A stretch of 46,008 nt of DNA from Deltaproteobacteria bacterium (GCA_026388545.1 JAPLJS010000012.1:1-46008); one strand, 5' to 3'. Numbered from the stretch's first letter, positions 1 to 9,309 are shown. Made by a program: numbers and translations. Notes: generated by a model not told the origin, from the sequence alone.

Positions 1-2
1 GC

Positions 3-542
3 CTGTCCGCCACCTGGCATTTGGATAACCGCTGGCTTTTCTCAGTGAATTCAAATGTCATTGAAACATCCCGGAGCATCGACTCCTTTGCGGTATTGGC
101 AGGAATCGGATATCAGCTTGAAGCCCCCCGCTCGCCGGATCAGACTTCCGCATCATCCCCCGGAACCGAAAGCAATGTCAAGAATGAGGTCACGGTTTTT
201 GGAGGCGTGACGATTGTCAACAGCTGTGATTCGGAAAATACAACATCCTGGATGCTGGAGTACCGGCGCAGTCTCGGACGCTATTTCGACTGGACCATCG
301 GATGGCTCAGTGAGGGTCATCCAGGGCCCTTAGACCGGGATGGGTTGATCACCCAACTGTGGCTCGTCCGGTCTTTTTTCGAGGATCGGCTGACCCTCGG
401 GGTCGGTGCCGGACCCTACGTCGCCCTTGACAAACTCCGGAAACAAGAATCTGGAGGCGATGACGAACTGACCGTTGCCGGTCTCGTCACCATGTCGGTG
501 GCCTATCAATTTCGGCCTATCAATTTCGGTCGCCGTGGATAA
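3..542 (+). CDS. Outer-membrane beta-barrel protein, 5'-partial, C-terminus frameshifted
   Basis: The reading frame is open to the left window edge, so the start is missing; a TTG at 21 is only an internal codon. The residues alternate in the way of outer-membrane strands, with aromatic-rich stretches (WMLEYRRSLG, YFDWTIGWL, LTLGVGAGPYVAL) separated by polar loops. The frame stops at 542 without the usual terminal aromatic residue. A perfect 14-bp tandem duplication at 502-529 causes this: with one copy removed, the frame runs on to a stop at 623-625 and ends in GGIGFRF, a classical barrel C-terminal signal with terminal Phe. The ancestral gene therefore very likely ended at 625, and the present product loses its last strands. 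The exact family is not recognised; a PagL-like or generic surface barrel is possible. Confidence 0.6.
   Translation: MSATWHLDNRWLFSVNSNVIETSRSIDSFAVLAGIGYQLEAPRSPDQTSASSPGTESNVKNEVTVFGGVTIVNSCDSENTTSWMLEYRRSLGRYFDWTIGWLSEGHPGPLDRDGLITQLWLVRSFFEDRLTLGVGAGPYVALDKLRKQESGGDDELTVAGLVTMSVAYQFRPINFGRRG
502..529 (+). repeat. Perfect 14-bp tandem duplication causing a frameshift
   Basis: The unit CCTATCAATTTCGG occurs twice in immediate succession (502-515 and 516-529). Fourteen is not a multiple of three, so the second copy shifts the frame of the barrel gene. Reading through with a single copy restores about 28 codons that end in a canonical outer-membrane C-terminus. Confidence 0.9.
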
Positions 543-860
543 TCCGGATTTCCTGGAACAGGATCGTCACGAACTATGATCGAGACACCGATGTGTTGCT
601 GGGCGGCATCGGGTTTCGCTTCTAAGCGCAGGTGGATCACAAGTTGAATCATCACATGCATGTGACCAACGAGCATCCTCGCGCGTCAAGAAGATTTCGT
701 CTGACGGATCGACAGATTCACAGAAGCATCGGCACTTCATGTTCAGCATCCCGAAGATTCCAAAATAGGTTTTGAAAAGACACATTTCTATTGGCAACAT
801 GTCAGTTATGTAGCACAAAAACATAGCCTATTTGATGACCCCAACAATAATAACATTTCC

Positions 861-889
861 TTGACATACAAGACCCCTCTAGTTATTCT
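861..889 (+). promoter_or_regulatory. Candidate sigma-70 promoter for the ArnT-like gene
   Basis: TTGACA at 861-866, a 17-bp spacer and TATTCT at 884-889. It lies about 100 bp before the glycosyltransferase start, in a 367-bp stretch (626-992) where I see no other feature. Confidence 0.5.
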
Positions 890-992
890 CAGCCTCCACA
901 AAAGCAAGTTCTCAATCTGAATCAATATTGATTCGTTGCAATGATTCTGTTAAGGAATTACTGTTTGATAGGAACCCATATTTCTCGAATCC

Positions 993-2723
993 ATGCATGA
1001 GATTAAAATGGAAAAGGCTTTATTGAAATTGGCAAACAGCCGGGTTTTGTTTCTTATAATAATGCCTATAGTTCTGTACGTTGTGTTTTCTCCTCTAATG
1101 CCCCTGATAGAACCCGATGAAAGCCGTTATTTCGAGATATCAGATAATATGGTGGATTCAGGAGATTATGTAATACCGCGACTCGCCAATGTCATCTATC
1201 TGGAGAAGCCTCCCCTGACCTATTGGGCGTCTGCTATCATCTTCAAGTTTTTTGGTGAAACTGACTTCACTGCGAGGATCTATGTCGGCTTGTGTGCGTG
1301 GGCTTGTCTACTGCTGACTTACGGAATAGGCTCCTTTCTTCGGGATCGGACAACGGGGCTTTATGCCGCCGGTGTGCTTTGTACTTCTCTGTTTTTTTTC
1401 ATCTTCGGAAACTTTAACATCCTCGACATTCCCCTAGCTTTATATACATGCTTGGCCACCTGGGCGGGATATCGCCATTTGGTCGGCACTTCCAAAAAAA
1501 AATGGCTTTATCTGCTTTATCTGTCCTCTGCTTTGGCTTTTTTGACCAAAGGATTAATTGGGGTGATCTTCCCCCTCGCCATTCTCGGGGTATGGCTGGT
1601 TTTTAGTGGACAGTGGAAACGTACCATGGGTCTCATCTCGCCGATCGGAATCGTTCTGTTTCTGGCAATCACTGCCCCTTGGTTCATCCTTGTGCAGCGA
1701 GCGCACCAGAATTTTCTGTGGTTTTTTTTCATTCAAGAACATCTTCTGAGATATACGACCACGATGCATGGGCGTGATAATACGTTTTTGTTATATGTGC
1801 CGGTTGTAATCCTCGGCATTCTTCCATGGGCTGCTTTTCTCGGCAAAGCCGCTTGGGAGATGCACAAAGGAAAAATTGTATCCTCGACTCTTCAGGGGAG
1901 CAAATTTCTTTGGACGTGGGTCATTCTTATTTTTGTTTTTTTTTCGTTGTCCCATTCTAAGCTTATTCCTTACATTGCCCCGATATTCATACCGTTGTCA
2001 GTCCTGATCGGCCATAAACTGAGAAATTACGATGATCTGACCCTGCATCCACGAAAACAATTCCAGTCTTTTCTTTTGCAGATTCCCATTCTACTGCAAT
2101 CTCTCTTGCTCATGACTGTGTTTTTGCTCCCGATTTTCCTTCAGGTCGGCTCCAAGTTCGGTGGTGATTTGTCAATCGTTTATTCGCGGGAATTATCGTG
2201 GCTGATTATCTTGCCCATATTCAGCCAGCTGTTGCTTGCATTCCTTCCGGAATTGGTCAAAACGAGATATCAATGCGGATGGTTTGTCACTATTTATTTT
2301 CTGTCTGGACTGTTTCTGCTCTCGATGACCCCTTCCGTTTCTTCATTCCTGATCCCTTACAAATCCGCATATCCCGCTTCGCAGGCTATCAAGAGGATAC
2401 TTCCTGCCGGCCACGAATTATATCAATACAAAATTATCCTTTATGGTATCGCCACATATAATGAGATACGAACGCCTCTAGTAGGCGACTTCGGTGAATT
2501 GAGCTACGGCATGAAGTTTCTTCCAAAGGAAGAGCGGGACCATTATTTCCTGACGGAGGAACAATTCAAGGCGCGGTGTGATCAGGAAGGCACGATTTAT
2601 TGCTTAACAGAATATAGAGAGCATTTTGACGAGTTGACAAGAATGTTTCCAAACCATGAAGTGCTATGGTCAAATGGTGTGTATTACCTGATGAAACTTA
2701 AGTGTCAGATTAATGATTGCTGA
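993..2723 (+). CDS. ArnT/PMT-like family 39 glycosyltransferase, integral membrane
   Basis: Length (576 aa) and layout fit the GT-C fold family that includes ArnT, the enzyme moving aminoarabinose from undecaprenyl phosphate to lipid A. The conserved N-terminal block is present: an acidic DES motif around D42-E43 after the first membrane segment, then GDYVIPRLANV and EKPPLTYW (71-78). About ten to twelve hydrophobic segments follow, then a soluble tail from about residue 455. It probably transfers a sugar from a polyprenyl phosphate donor to a lipid or protein on the periplasmic face; the substrate is unknown. It is monocistronic, with a candidate promoter at 861-889. An ATG at 1008 is an equally possible start, since neither site has a strong ribosome binding site. 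No arn biosynthetic genes are nearby. Confidence 0.85.
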   Translation: MHEIKMEKALLKLANSRVLFLIIMPIVLYVVFSPLMPLIEPDESRYFEISDNMVDSGDYVIPRLANVIYLEKPPLTYWASAIIFKFFGETDFTARIYVGLCAWACLLLTYGIGSFLRDRTTGLYAAGVLCTSLFFFIFGNFNILDIPLALYTCLATWAGYRHLVGTSKKKWLYLLYLSSALAFLTKGLIGVIFPLAILGVWLVFSGQWKRTMGLISPIGIVLFLAITAPWFILVQRAHQNFLWFFFIQEHLLRYTTTMHGRDNTFLLYVPVVILGILPWAAFLGKAAWEMHKGKIVSSTLQGSKFLWTWVILIFVFFSLSHSKLIPYIAPIFIPLSVLIGHKLRNYDDLTLHPRKQFQSFLLQIPILLQSLLLMTVFLLPIFLQVGSKFGGDLSIVYSRELSWLIILPIFSQLLLAFLPELVKTRYQCGWFVTIYFLSGLFLLSMTPSVSSFLIPYKSAYPASQAIKRILPAGHELYQYKIILYGIATYNEIRTPLVGDFGELSYGMKFLPKEERDHYFLTEEQFKARCDQEGTIYCLTEYREHFDELTRMFPNHEVLWSNGVYYLMKLKCQINDC

Positions 2724-3084
2724 TAACAGTGCCTTTTCCGGCTATGCCTCTATGGTGATCCTGATTACTCATGGAAACTCTGCATGGCCTTATAAAGTCA
2801 GATAAAATCATTACACCCGATGAACCTCATATGAATCTCCTGCAAAAACTTTAAGAAGTACCGTGCACCATTTCCATCAGTAATACTCAATTTTTAAACT
2901 CTTTGACTCTATTTGTTTGTAGGTGAACGAGAGAGTTATCCTGTAGGTATAATACCTTTGCAAATCAGAAAGTACGCAGGAACCGGATGAACCACAAAAT
3001 CCCCTTCGACCTTCGCAGGGTCAAATCGGCCAAGTCCTCTTTCCCGCCGCTGTTTCTTAAAAAAAGGGCACGCCTTGTGTGGAA
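2724..3084. other. Intergenic region, no recognised feature
   Basis: A 361-bp AT-rich gap between the convergent glycosyltransferase and cyclodeaminase genes. I see no convincing ORF, no clear terminator hairpin and no member of the dispersed repeat families found elsewhere in the window. Confidence 0.5.
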
Positions 3085-4068
3085 TTAAAACAATTCGATC
3101 TTCTTAATCCCCGGTCTATCTTTGAGCGCTTTATATACGGTGTATGCACAGGATATATCCTGAATTGCAAGGCCCGTGGAGTCGAAGAGGGTAATTTCCT
3201 CGTCCGATACCCTTCCTTTTTCCTTTCCTGCGACAATGTCTCCGAGCCCCGCATAGATATCTTTTTTCGTAAGTTGTTTATTGCGGACGGGCACATTGAT
3301 CTCTCCACTATGTGACGCCTGCGCCCAATCGTCAATGACCACTTTAGCCTGCTTTACTATCTTCGGGTTGATTTCCTGTTTTCCTTCGGCATCGGCGCCG
3401 ACGGCATTGATGTGAGTTCCGGGTGAAACCCTATTTACTAACGGCCTGCGGGACGGCGTCGTAGTGATGAGGATATCGACGTTGGTTGTTACTTCATCAA
3501 TAGCGGGAGAGATGATCGTCTCCAGTTTGTATGTTTTCTCTACCCACTCTTTAAATCTCGGCGCCGTCTCATCTTCCGGGGTGAATTGCCATATTTTGAC
3601 AGTTTTTAATTTCCTCACTTCCAGAATACATGCCAATTGTGTGCGCGCCTGAACGCCGCAACCGACAAATCCGGCAATTTTAGCGGTTTTCCTGCTCAAG
3701 AACTTAGCAGCCAATGCCCCCGCGGCGCCGGTACGGATGCTGGTCAAGTATGTGCCATCCAGTATCGCCAGCGGAAATCCGTTCTTTGGATCGGCAAGGA
3801 TGATTACCGCCATGACCGTGGGAAGGTTGTACATGGCGTTTTCGGGGTGCACATTTACACTTTTTATACCGGCAATATCAAAACCCTGGCCGTGAATGTA
3901 CGCCGGCATAGACCGTAAATCTCCCTTTTTGAAAGTGAGATAACTCTTTGCCGGCATATCGGCCTGGCCCAGGCCATACGCCTTGAATGCCTTCTCGATG
4001 GTTTTATTGGCTACTGATGGCGTTAATACTTTTTGTACGTCCTTCCTCGTGAATATCAGTGTTTTCAT
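3085..4068 (-). CDS. Ornithine cyclodeaminase / mu-crystallin family NAD(P)-dependent enzyme
   Basis: A full-length family member (327 aa; usual length 310-350). It shows the substrate-binding lysines in MPAKSYL (K41) and IKSVN (K69), the conserved arginine in SIRTGAAGA (R112), a Rossmann loop GFVGCGVQA (about 133-141) and the C-terminal DSTGLAIQD block. The family includes ornithine cyclodeaminase, archaeal alanine dehydrogenase and ketimine reductases. The sequence does not decide among these; the style is closest to the archaeal alanine dehydrogenase type. It is probably a cytosolic amino-acid or imino-acid enzyme. It lies downstream of the response regulator on the same strand, but a 154-bp gap with an inverted repeat separates them, so co-transcription is uncertain. 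Confidence 0.85.
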   Translation of the reverse strand: MKTLIFTRKDVQKVLTPSVANKTIEKAFKAYGLGQADMPAKSYLTFKKGDLRSMPAYIHGQGFDIAGIKSVNVHPENAMYNLPTVMAVIILADPKNGFPLAILDGTYLTSIRTGAAGALAAKFLSRKTAKIAGFVGCGVQARTQLACILEVRKLKTVKIWQFTPEDETAPRFKEWVEKTYKLETIISPAIDEVTTNVDILITTTPSRRPLVNRVSPGTHINAVGADAEGKQEINPKIVKQAKVVIDDWAQASHSGEINVPVRNKQLTKKDIYAGLGDIVAGKEKGRVSDEEITLFDSTGLAIQDISCAYTVYKALKDRPGIKKIELF

Positions 4069-4122
4069 CTACACACCCCCGGCAAATATTCATTAATATT
4101 GCACTTTTCCTATTTCCAAAAA

Positions 4123-4214
4123 CAGTATTCAGAATACAGAAGGCAGAAGAAAGAATAAAAAAGCAAGCCCCCTGTTCTGTCTCCTGTATTCTGTATTCTG
4201 AATTCTGAATTCTG
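4123..4214. repeat. Imperfect inverted repeat built from ATTCTG/CAGAAT units
   Basis: The left arm (about 4123-4147) reads CAGTATTCAGAATACAGAAG; the right arm (about 4172-4214) carries repeated TATTCTG and AATTCTG units complementary to it. The pair can fold into a long imperfect hairpin between the response regulator and cyclodeaminase genes. It looks like a dispersed intergenic element rather than a classical terminator. Confidence 0.6.
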
Positions 4215-4221
4215 TTTCCTG

Positions 4222-5595
4222 CTATTGTTTACGGAGACTATATTTTATCATCTTCAATTGCAGACCTTTCCTGCTGAGACCGAGCCGCTGAGCAGCTTTG
4301 GTGACATTACCGCCGCACTCCTCCAAACACTGCGTTATCGTTTGTTTTTCCACCTCTTCCATATAGCTCTTCACGAAACTTTTAAGGGGTTTTTTCTGTC
4401 CCGCAGGCTGGGAAAGGGAAAGCGCCTCGGCGGCTGATTTCCATTCCGGTGGAATATCTTCAAAGGTAATCGTATCCCCACCGGCCATGAGAACAATACG
4501 TTCCATAAAATTTTCCAACTCCCGGATATTGCCCGGCCAGTCATATTGAATAAGGAGCTCTTTCACCCGGGAATCGATATTTCGAACCGACCTTTCTAGC
4601 TTCCTGTTAAACTTCTCGATAAAGTAGTCGGTAAGGGGAAGTACATCTTCTCTTCTTTCCCGGAGGGGAGGCAGGTGTGTGGGAAAAACATTGAGCCGGT
4701 AATAAAGATCTTCTCTAAACCTGCCTTCTTTCACATCCTGAAGAAGATTCCTGTTTGTCGCCGCAATTAATCTTACATCCACTTTAATCGTGCGCAGGCC
4801 GCCGACCCGCTCGAATTCGTGATCTTGGATTGCCCTGAGGAGCTTCACCTGCATATCCCTTGGAATATCCCCCACCTCGTCTAAAAAGAGGGTCCCCTTA
4901 TCCGCCAGTTCAAACCTCCCCGGTTTTGTAGACACAGCGCCGGTGAAAGCCCCCCTTTCATAACCGAACAGTTCGCTTTCTATGAGATTCTCCGCAATGG
5001 CGGCACAGTTGATCTTAACGAATGGATTATTCCTGCGAGGGCTGTTTCTATGAATGGCACAGGCTATGAGATCTTTGCCGGTACCCGTCTCACCCGTAAT
5101 CAGTACGCTTGTCGACGTCGGGGCAACTTTTTTGATGGTTTCATATATCTTTAACATGGGTTCACTGGATCCCACAATCCCTTGCCGATCCACATCATCG
5201 GGACTGATGAAGAGCTCTTCTTCATTCAACCGCCTTGTTTTTATGGCCTTATGGATTATGTGTTGCAATTCATCTCGTTCAAACGGTTTGGTGATATAAT
5301 CGAAGGCCCCCTTCTTCAAGGCATCCACGGCGGCAGCAATCGTACCATGAGCGGTTATAATAATAACCGGTGTAGAAGGATAATCACGAATCACTCTCTC
5401 CAGAAGACCCATTCCATCGAGTTTCGGCATCTTCATATCAGTCACAATGACTTCTACATCACCGCTCTTGAGGATTTTCAATGCTTCCAGGCCATCCGAT
5501 GCCGTTGCTACGTCATACCCCTCCTTACTCAGCAAGGCCTTCAAGACCAGCCGCATATTGAGTTCATCATCAACGACAAGTATCTTCTCCATCAT
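4222..5595 (-). CDS. NtrC-family sigma-54-dependent response regulator
   Basis: Three domains in order. The receiver (1-120) has phosphoacceptor D53, T81 and K103. The AAA+ sigma-54 interaction domain (about 140-375) has Walker A GETGTGKD (168-175), the sigma-54 contact loop GAFTGA (215-220) and Walker B LFLDEVGD (236-243). A Fis-type helix-turn-helix lies at about 415-455 (NVTKAAQRLGLSRKGLQ). All residues needed for phosphorylation, ATP hydrolysis and sigma-54 contact are present. It is encoded 25 bp after the sensor kinase, so the two form one two-component system. The only good sigma-54 promoter I see in the window lies before the fatty-acyl operon at 8110, which makes that operon the obvious candidate target (inference). 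The start could be 5595 or the next codon, since the gene begins ATGATG. Confidence 0.95.
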   Translation of the reverse strand: MMEKILVVDDELNMRLVLKALLSKEGYDVATASDGLEALKILKSGDVEVIVTDMKMPKLDGMGLLERVIRDYPSTPVIIITAHGTIAAAVDALKKGAFDYITKPFERDELQHIIHKAIKTRRLNEEELFISPDDVDRQGIVGSSEPMLKIYETIKKVAPTSTSVLITGETGTGKDLIACAIHRNSPRRNNPFVKINCAAIAENLIESELFGYERGAFTGAVSTKPGRFELADKGTLFLDEVGDIPRDMQVKLLRAIQDHEFERVGGLRTIKVDVRLIAATNRNLLQDVKEGRFREDLYYRLNVFPTHLPPLRERREDVLPLTDYFIEKFNRKLERSVRNIDSRVKELLIQYDWPGNIRELENFMERIVLMAGGDTITFEDIPPEWKSAAEALSLSQPAGQKKPLKSFVKSYMEEVEKQTITQCLEECGGNVTKAAQRLGLSRKGLQLKMIKYSLRKQ

Positions 5596-5620
5596 AGTTC
5601 ACCCAAATAATAAGTTTTTC

Positions 5621-7144
5621 TCACTGCGTACCACCCAGCCTTATATAAAATATGCTCCCCTGCATCGGGATTGACTTAACCCTTACATGACCGCCATGAT
5701 TTTTAATAATTTTCTGACAAATGGCAAGGCCGAGACCAACACCTCTTTCTTTGGTTGTGAAAAATGGTTTGAAAATATTTTTCATTTCTTCTTTTTTAAT
5801 TCCTGTTCCCGTATCCCTGATGGAAATGCCCACCGCTTCGCCATCACCACTGCTAATCTTTGACGTTCTGAAAATCAAAGTTCCTCCTGCCGGCATTGCC
5901 TCTACAGCGTTAAATGCAATATTCAGCATAACCTGAATCAGTTGTTCTGCATCCACATTTATGAAGGGCAAATCAGGACGCAACTCTTTCTCAATGACAA
6001 TATTATCTAACCGGGGACTCGCTTGGATGACTGACAGAGCCTTCTCAATAATTTGATTAACGTCCTGCATCTTCAAGTTGAGGGTGTACGGTTTGGCATA
6101 ATTGAGAAATTGAGATACGACGCTGTTCAACCGGTCTGCTTCTTCTATTATGACGTCTAACAACCTTTGATTCTCACCATTACCTAACTCTGATCTAAGA
6201 TACTGGGCAGCGCCTTTGATAGAGCCGAGGGGATTCCGTATTTCATGAGCTAAAACGGGCGCCATTTCCTCCAGCAGGAGTGATTTTTCTCTCTCGAGCT
6301 TTTCATCAAAGGCATACAGGGAGGTAAATACATCCTTGCCTTCCGGGTATATATAACTGAATATCATCTTCAAGACGAGCTTGAAAGGTTCTATAGCGAT
6401 AACGATTATAATAGACGCCAATAATATATGGGTAAAGGGGGGACTTACCCCTTTACCGAATAATCCAATAATGAGGACAATAGTGATCGTCGCAAAGAGG
6501 GTGATGATCGAAACGACGAGCGCCCTCGCCATGAGTTCGTGCAATTCGGGAAGATGAGGGTGTGTAATAAGAATCAGAATAAAGTACAGGAGAACGGCAA
6601 TAAAGAGATTGGAAAGAGGAGGGAATGCATATCCATAATAATACAAAATGTCACAGGAACTCAGGAGCGCCGTTGCCGCGCACGCGACAGATAAATAAAC
6701 CATTCGCGTTCTTTCAACGCCCTGGGGTCTTGTTCTAACGTAGTGAATAAGAGCTATATAACAGACAATAAGTAGTGAGCATGTATATAATAGAAGGAAA
6801 TTTTCAAGGTATGCCCACCTGTACAGGGGTGAGAAAAAGGTCATGAAAAGTAAAATGCTGAAAACCGTAGTGGTTATAATATCCCTCTTTGTTAGAAAAG
6901 TTTGCTGGTGAAGGAGTGAACGGGTAAACTTTATGGAAGAGGGAGGAATGGCAATCAACCCCAGGTATTCAATAATTTTCCAGAAATCATGAGTAAGGGC
7001 TCCGTAGAAAAAGGCGCCCCCTTTATAGAGAAAGAGTGACAGACACAAAGAAGCAAAGGATACATGGACGGGAACCTTTTTTTTATTGATAATCAAAACA
7101 CTTGAAATTATAAGGCTAACTGTTGCTAATGCAAAAGTTTCCAT
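5621..7144 (-). CDS. Membrane-bound sensor histidine kinase, partner of the NtrC-type regulator
   Basis: The N-terminal half (residues 1-265) is almost entirely hydrophobic, with about eight membrane segments and no periplasmic domain. This suggests sensing within the membrane or of a membrane-derived signal. A short linker leads to HisKA with the phosphorylated H300 (LAHEIRNPLGS). The ATPase domain has an N box at N412 (FNAVEAMPAGG), G1 DTGTGIKKEE (444-453) and G2 GVGLGLA (468-474). A complete, active-looking class I kinase. It is transcribed ahead of the sigma-54 regulator with a 25-bp gap. The membrane-embedded sensor fits a role in monitoring lipid or membrane state and controlling the neighbouring acyl synthase operon, but this is inference. 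No good ribosome binding site marks the start. Confidence 0.93.
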   Translation of the reverse strand: METFALATVSLIISSVLIINKKKVPVHVSFASLCLSLFLYKGGAFFYGALTHDFWKIIEYLGLIAIPPSSIKFTRSLLHQQTFLTKRDIITTTVFSILLFMTFFSPLYRWAYLENFLLLYTCSLLIVCYIALIHYVRTRPQGVERTRMVYLSVACAATALLSSCDILYYYGYAFPPLSNLFIAVLLYFILILITHPHLPELHELMARALVVSIITLFATITIVLIIGLFGKGVSPPFTHILLASIIIVIAIEPFKLVLKMIFSYIYPEGKDVFTSLYAFDEKLEREKSLLLEEMAPVLAHEIRNPLGSIKGAAQYLRSELGNGENQRLLDVIIEEADRLNSVVSQFLNYAKPYTLNLKMQDVNQIIEKALSVIQASPRLDNIVIEKELRPDLPFINVDAEQLIQVMLNIAFNAVEAMPAGGTLIFRTSKISSGDGEAVGISIRDTGTGIKKEEMKNIFKPFFTTKERGVGLGLAICQKIIKNHGGHVRVKSIPMQGSIFYIRLGGTQ

Positions 7145-7437
7145 AAAGCCAAAGCCCTATCGTCCAGGAAACACGTCCAATAGCTGTTTATGTTCTAAGG
7201 TGTCGCTCCTGCGAAACTTCTCCTTCCGACAGCGGGGATCGAAAAACAGGATTCGCAAATTACCACGGCCCCCCACTTTCTTAGGAGGTATCTGGATTCC
7301 TGATTGCGCAAGATTCATAGCTCATCCCTATTATTCTTCTATAATTAGCTGTGTCTATTTTAAAAGGATGATATAAATTTTGATCATGGAAGTCAAGAAA
7401 GCAGAAGAACTGCTTCATGATACGATATAAAAAACAA

Positions 7438-7473
7438 GCCGAGCATGCTTATAACATGCTCGGCCACTTTTTT
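7438..7473. terminator. Bidirectional rho-independent terminator
   Basis: Perfect 10-bp stem GCCGAGCATG (7438-7447) / CATGCTCGGC (7455-7464) with a 7-nt loop. A T-run follows on both strands. It sits just downstream of the minus-strand lipoprotein gene and isolates it from the two-component genes. Confidence 0.85.
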
Positions 7474-7495
7474 ATCTTTCAAAATTTTACTAATA

Positions 7496-7720
7496 CTACT
7501 TATGCGCAGGAGCCGGTGCTGCCGGTGCTGCCGGTGCCGGGGGCGCGCCTGGAGCCGGTGCCGGGGCTGGTGCTGGTGCAGGAGCTGGTGCCGGTGCTGC
7601 TGCCTCTTTCTTGGCAGGCTCAGCCGGTTTCTTTTCTGGCGCCGATGGGCAGCCGACCAACGTAAACGTTAGTGTTACAAAGAAAAGAATTGAAAAAATG
7701 ATTGCGAACAGTTTTCTCAT
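7496..7720 (-). CDS. Small Pro-Ala-rich lipoprotein
   Basis: 74 residues. The N-terminus is a lipoprotein signal: MRK, a hydrophobic core and a lipobox LVGC with the acylated cysteine at about residue 24. The mature part starts with charged KKPAEPAKK and then becomes an alternating Ala-Pro chain (PAPAPAPA) to the end, an extended spacer-like conformation. It has no recognisable domain. The GC-rich coding DNA is built of short repeats, so several plus-strand frames stay open by chance; those are shadows. It is followed by a strong terminator and is probably monocistronic. A possible role is a cell-wall spacer or an abundant envelope protein, but function is unknown. Confidence 0.75.
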   Translation of the reverse strand: MRKLFAIIFSILFFVTLTFTLVGCPSAPEKKPAEPAKKEAAAPAPAPAPAPAPAPAPGAPPAPAAPAAPAPAHK

Positions 7721-7897
7721 CGATTTCTACCTCCTTTTTAAATTTTTTCTGATGTTGGAAAATCACATCCATCCCTTGATGTGGGCAAGATACTCTATAT
7801 TTTTTTACCTTGTCAAGATAAATCTTCACTACATGAAGACCTTTTTTTTCACAACTTGATCGATAAACATGTTTTTTACCTTTACAACACGTTATTC

Positions 7898-7915
7898 TGC
7901 GTAGACAAATACGCA
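7898..7915 (+). promoter_or_regulatory. Palindromic candidate enhancer site (UAS)
   Basis: TGCGTA-GACAAA-TACGCA, a perfect 6-bp inverted repeat with a 6-bp spacer, about 150 bp upstream of the -24/-12 promoter. This is the distance expected of a binding site for an NtrC-family activator. Assignment to the adjacent regulator is inference. Confidence 0.4.
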
Positions 7916-8047
7916 CCGCAAAGAAAATTACACGGCGCAAGCACTGTAAATCCCTTTCCAAATGACACTAAAAAAAGCCGCACAAATCGTAAATTAATAA
8001 ATAATAATAAAATGTTATGGTGCAATAGAGTGTATCAATCATCCAAC

Positions 8048-8063
8048 TGGCACAGATACTGCT
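8048..8063 (+). promoter_or_regulatory. Sigma-54 (-24/-12) promoter of the fatty-acyl operon
   Basis: CTGGCACAGATACTGCT: TGGCAC at 8048-8053, five bases, then CTGC at 8059-8062. The invariant GG and GC are exactly ten bases apart. The only departure in the core is CTGC for TTGC. It lies 47 bp before the first gene of the nine-gene lipid operon and about 900 bp from a sigma-54 activator gene. Confidence 0.75.
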
Positions 8064-8109
8064 AATGACACATACGCTTATCGCAAAATAATATAAAAGG
8101 ATTCTTGAA

Positions 8110-9309
8110 ATGGATTTTACTCTTACAGATAGTCAGCAGATGTACGTGGATACAGTCAGCAGGTTTGTCAAGAATCAGATAATACCGCATGTTATGGAAT
8201 TAGAAAGGAAACACACCTTTCCCTGGGACATTGTTCAGAAGGCTTGGGAACTTGGCATTTTGAATTTGAGCGTCCCGGAATCCATCAAAGGATACGAAAT
8301 AGATCCTGTATCGACGGCCCTGATTATCAAGGAACTGTCCTACGGTGATACGGGAATTTCAACATCGGCAATGTGCAATGACCTTGCGAATACGGTTATA
8401 GCACAGCATGGCACGGACGAACAGAAGGCTGCTTTTTTAGGCCCCTTTGTTGAGAAGCCTATACTGGCCTCCTTCTGTCTGACGGAACCGGGCGCCGGAT
8501 CTGATAACTCTGCAATGACGACATTTATCAAAAAGGGAGCTGATGGAACGTACCTTCTCAATGGCAGTAAGTGTTTTATTACCAATGCCTCATATGCCTC
8601 GCAGTTTACCGTTTTTTGTAAAGTTGGGAAACCGACGGGAAATTTCATGGCCTGTGTGATAGTTCCCGCGTTACCGGTGTTGCCTTCAAACTCAGATCAT
8701 CATTTAAATGAAGGCAGAGAGATACCTCTGCCAACCGGCGGGAAGATCATTATCGGTAAGCCGGAAGACAAACTTGGACAGCGCTTATCAAACACAGCTG
8801 CCGTCACCTTCGAAGATGTTGTTATTAGTGACAATCAGATCATTGGCGATCGGCGATTGGGATTTAAGTACGTCATAGACGTTCTCGATTATGCGCGGCC
8901 GATGGTGGCAGCAATTGGTGTCGGTCTTGCCAAGAGGGCGCTGGACATCACCCTCGAATATACAAAAGCGCGTAAGCAATTCGGACAAAGGATTTGTGAT
9001 CTGCCGGTTGCAAGAGAAACCTTGGTGAAAATGTGGAAAAAAGTGGAATTATCAGAGATGGCGCTGATGAAGGCGGCTTTCATGGTTCAAGAAAGGGCGG
9101 AAGAGAGAGGCATTTATGCTTCTCTTGCAAAGAATGTCGCCGCAGAGGCGGCAATTTTCTGTGCTAACGAAGGCCTTCACCTTCATGGCGGATATGGTTT
9201 CATGTCGGAATATGAAATTTCGAAGCTGGCAAGGGATGCTCACATCATTGATATTTATGAGGGTGTCCGGGAGGTTCAGAACATGATCATCGGAAGGGAA
9301 ATTGTGTGA
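8110..9309 (+). CDS. Acyl-CoA (or acyl-ACP) dehydrogenase, first gene of the lipid operon
   Basis: A 399-residue flavoprotein of the usual family length. It shows LTEPGAGSDNSAM, the ARKQFGQ block and the catalytic base E384 in IYEGVREVQN near the C-terminus. Family members oxidise acyl thioesters at C2-C3 and pass electrons to ETF. As the first gene of an operon encoding a complete ACP-based elongation set, it may act on an ACP-bound chain, either introducing a double bond or, run in reverse, standing in for the enoyl reductase that the operon lacks (inference). Ribosome binding site AAAGGA lies 8 bp before the ATG. Its stop overlaps the next start by 4 bp (GTGA). Confidence 0.9.
   Translation: MDFTLTDSQQMYVDTVSRFVKNQIIPHVMELERKHTFPWDIVQKAWELGILNLSVPESIKGYEIDPVSTALIIKELSYGDTGISTSAMCNDLANTVIAQHGTDEQKAAFLGPFVEKPILASFCLTEPGAGSDNSAMTTFIKKGADGTYLLNGSKCFITNASYASQFTVFCKVGKPTGNFMACVIVPALPVLPSNSDHHLNEGREIPLPTGGKIIIGKPEDKLGQRLSNTAAVTFEDVVISDNQIIGDRRLGFKYVIDVLDYARPMVAAIGVGLAKRALDITLEYTKARKQFGQRICDLPVARETLVKMWKKVELSEMALMKAAFMVQERAEERGIYASLAKNVAAEAAIFCANEGLHLHGGYGFMSEYEISKLARDAHIIDIYEGVREVQNMIIGREIV

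Noticed and set aside
567-824. Minus-strand 85-residue ORF after the barrel gene
   Set aside because: Cys-rich, no ribosome binding site, and it overlaps the restored C-terminus of the barrel gene. Probably chance.
7417-7672. Two overlapping plus-strand ORFs opposite the Pro-Ala lipoprotein gene
   Set aside because: They arise from the GC-rich repetitive codons of the minus-strand lipoprotein. Their Arg/Cys/Trp-rich translations have no protein character.
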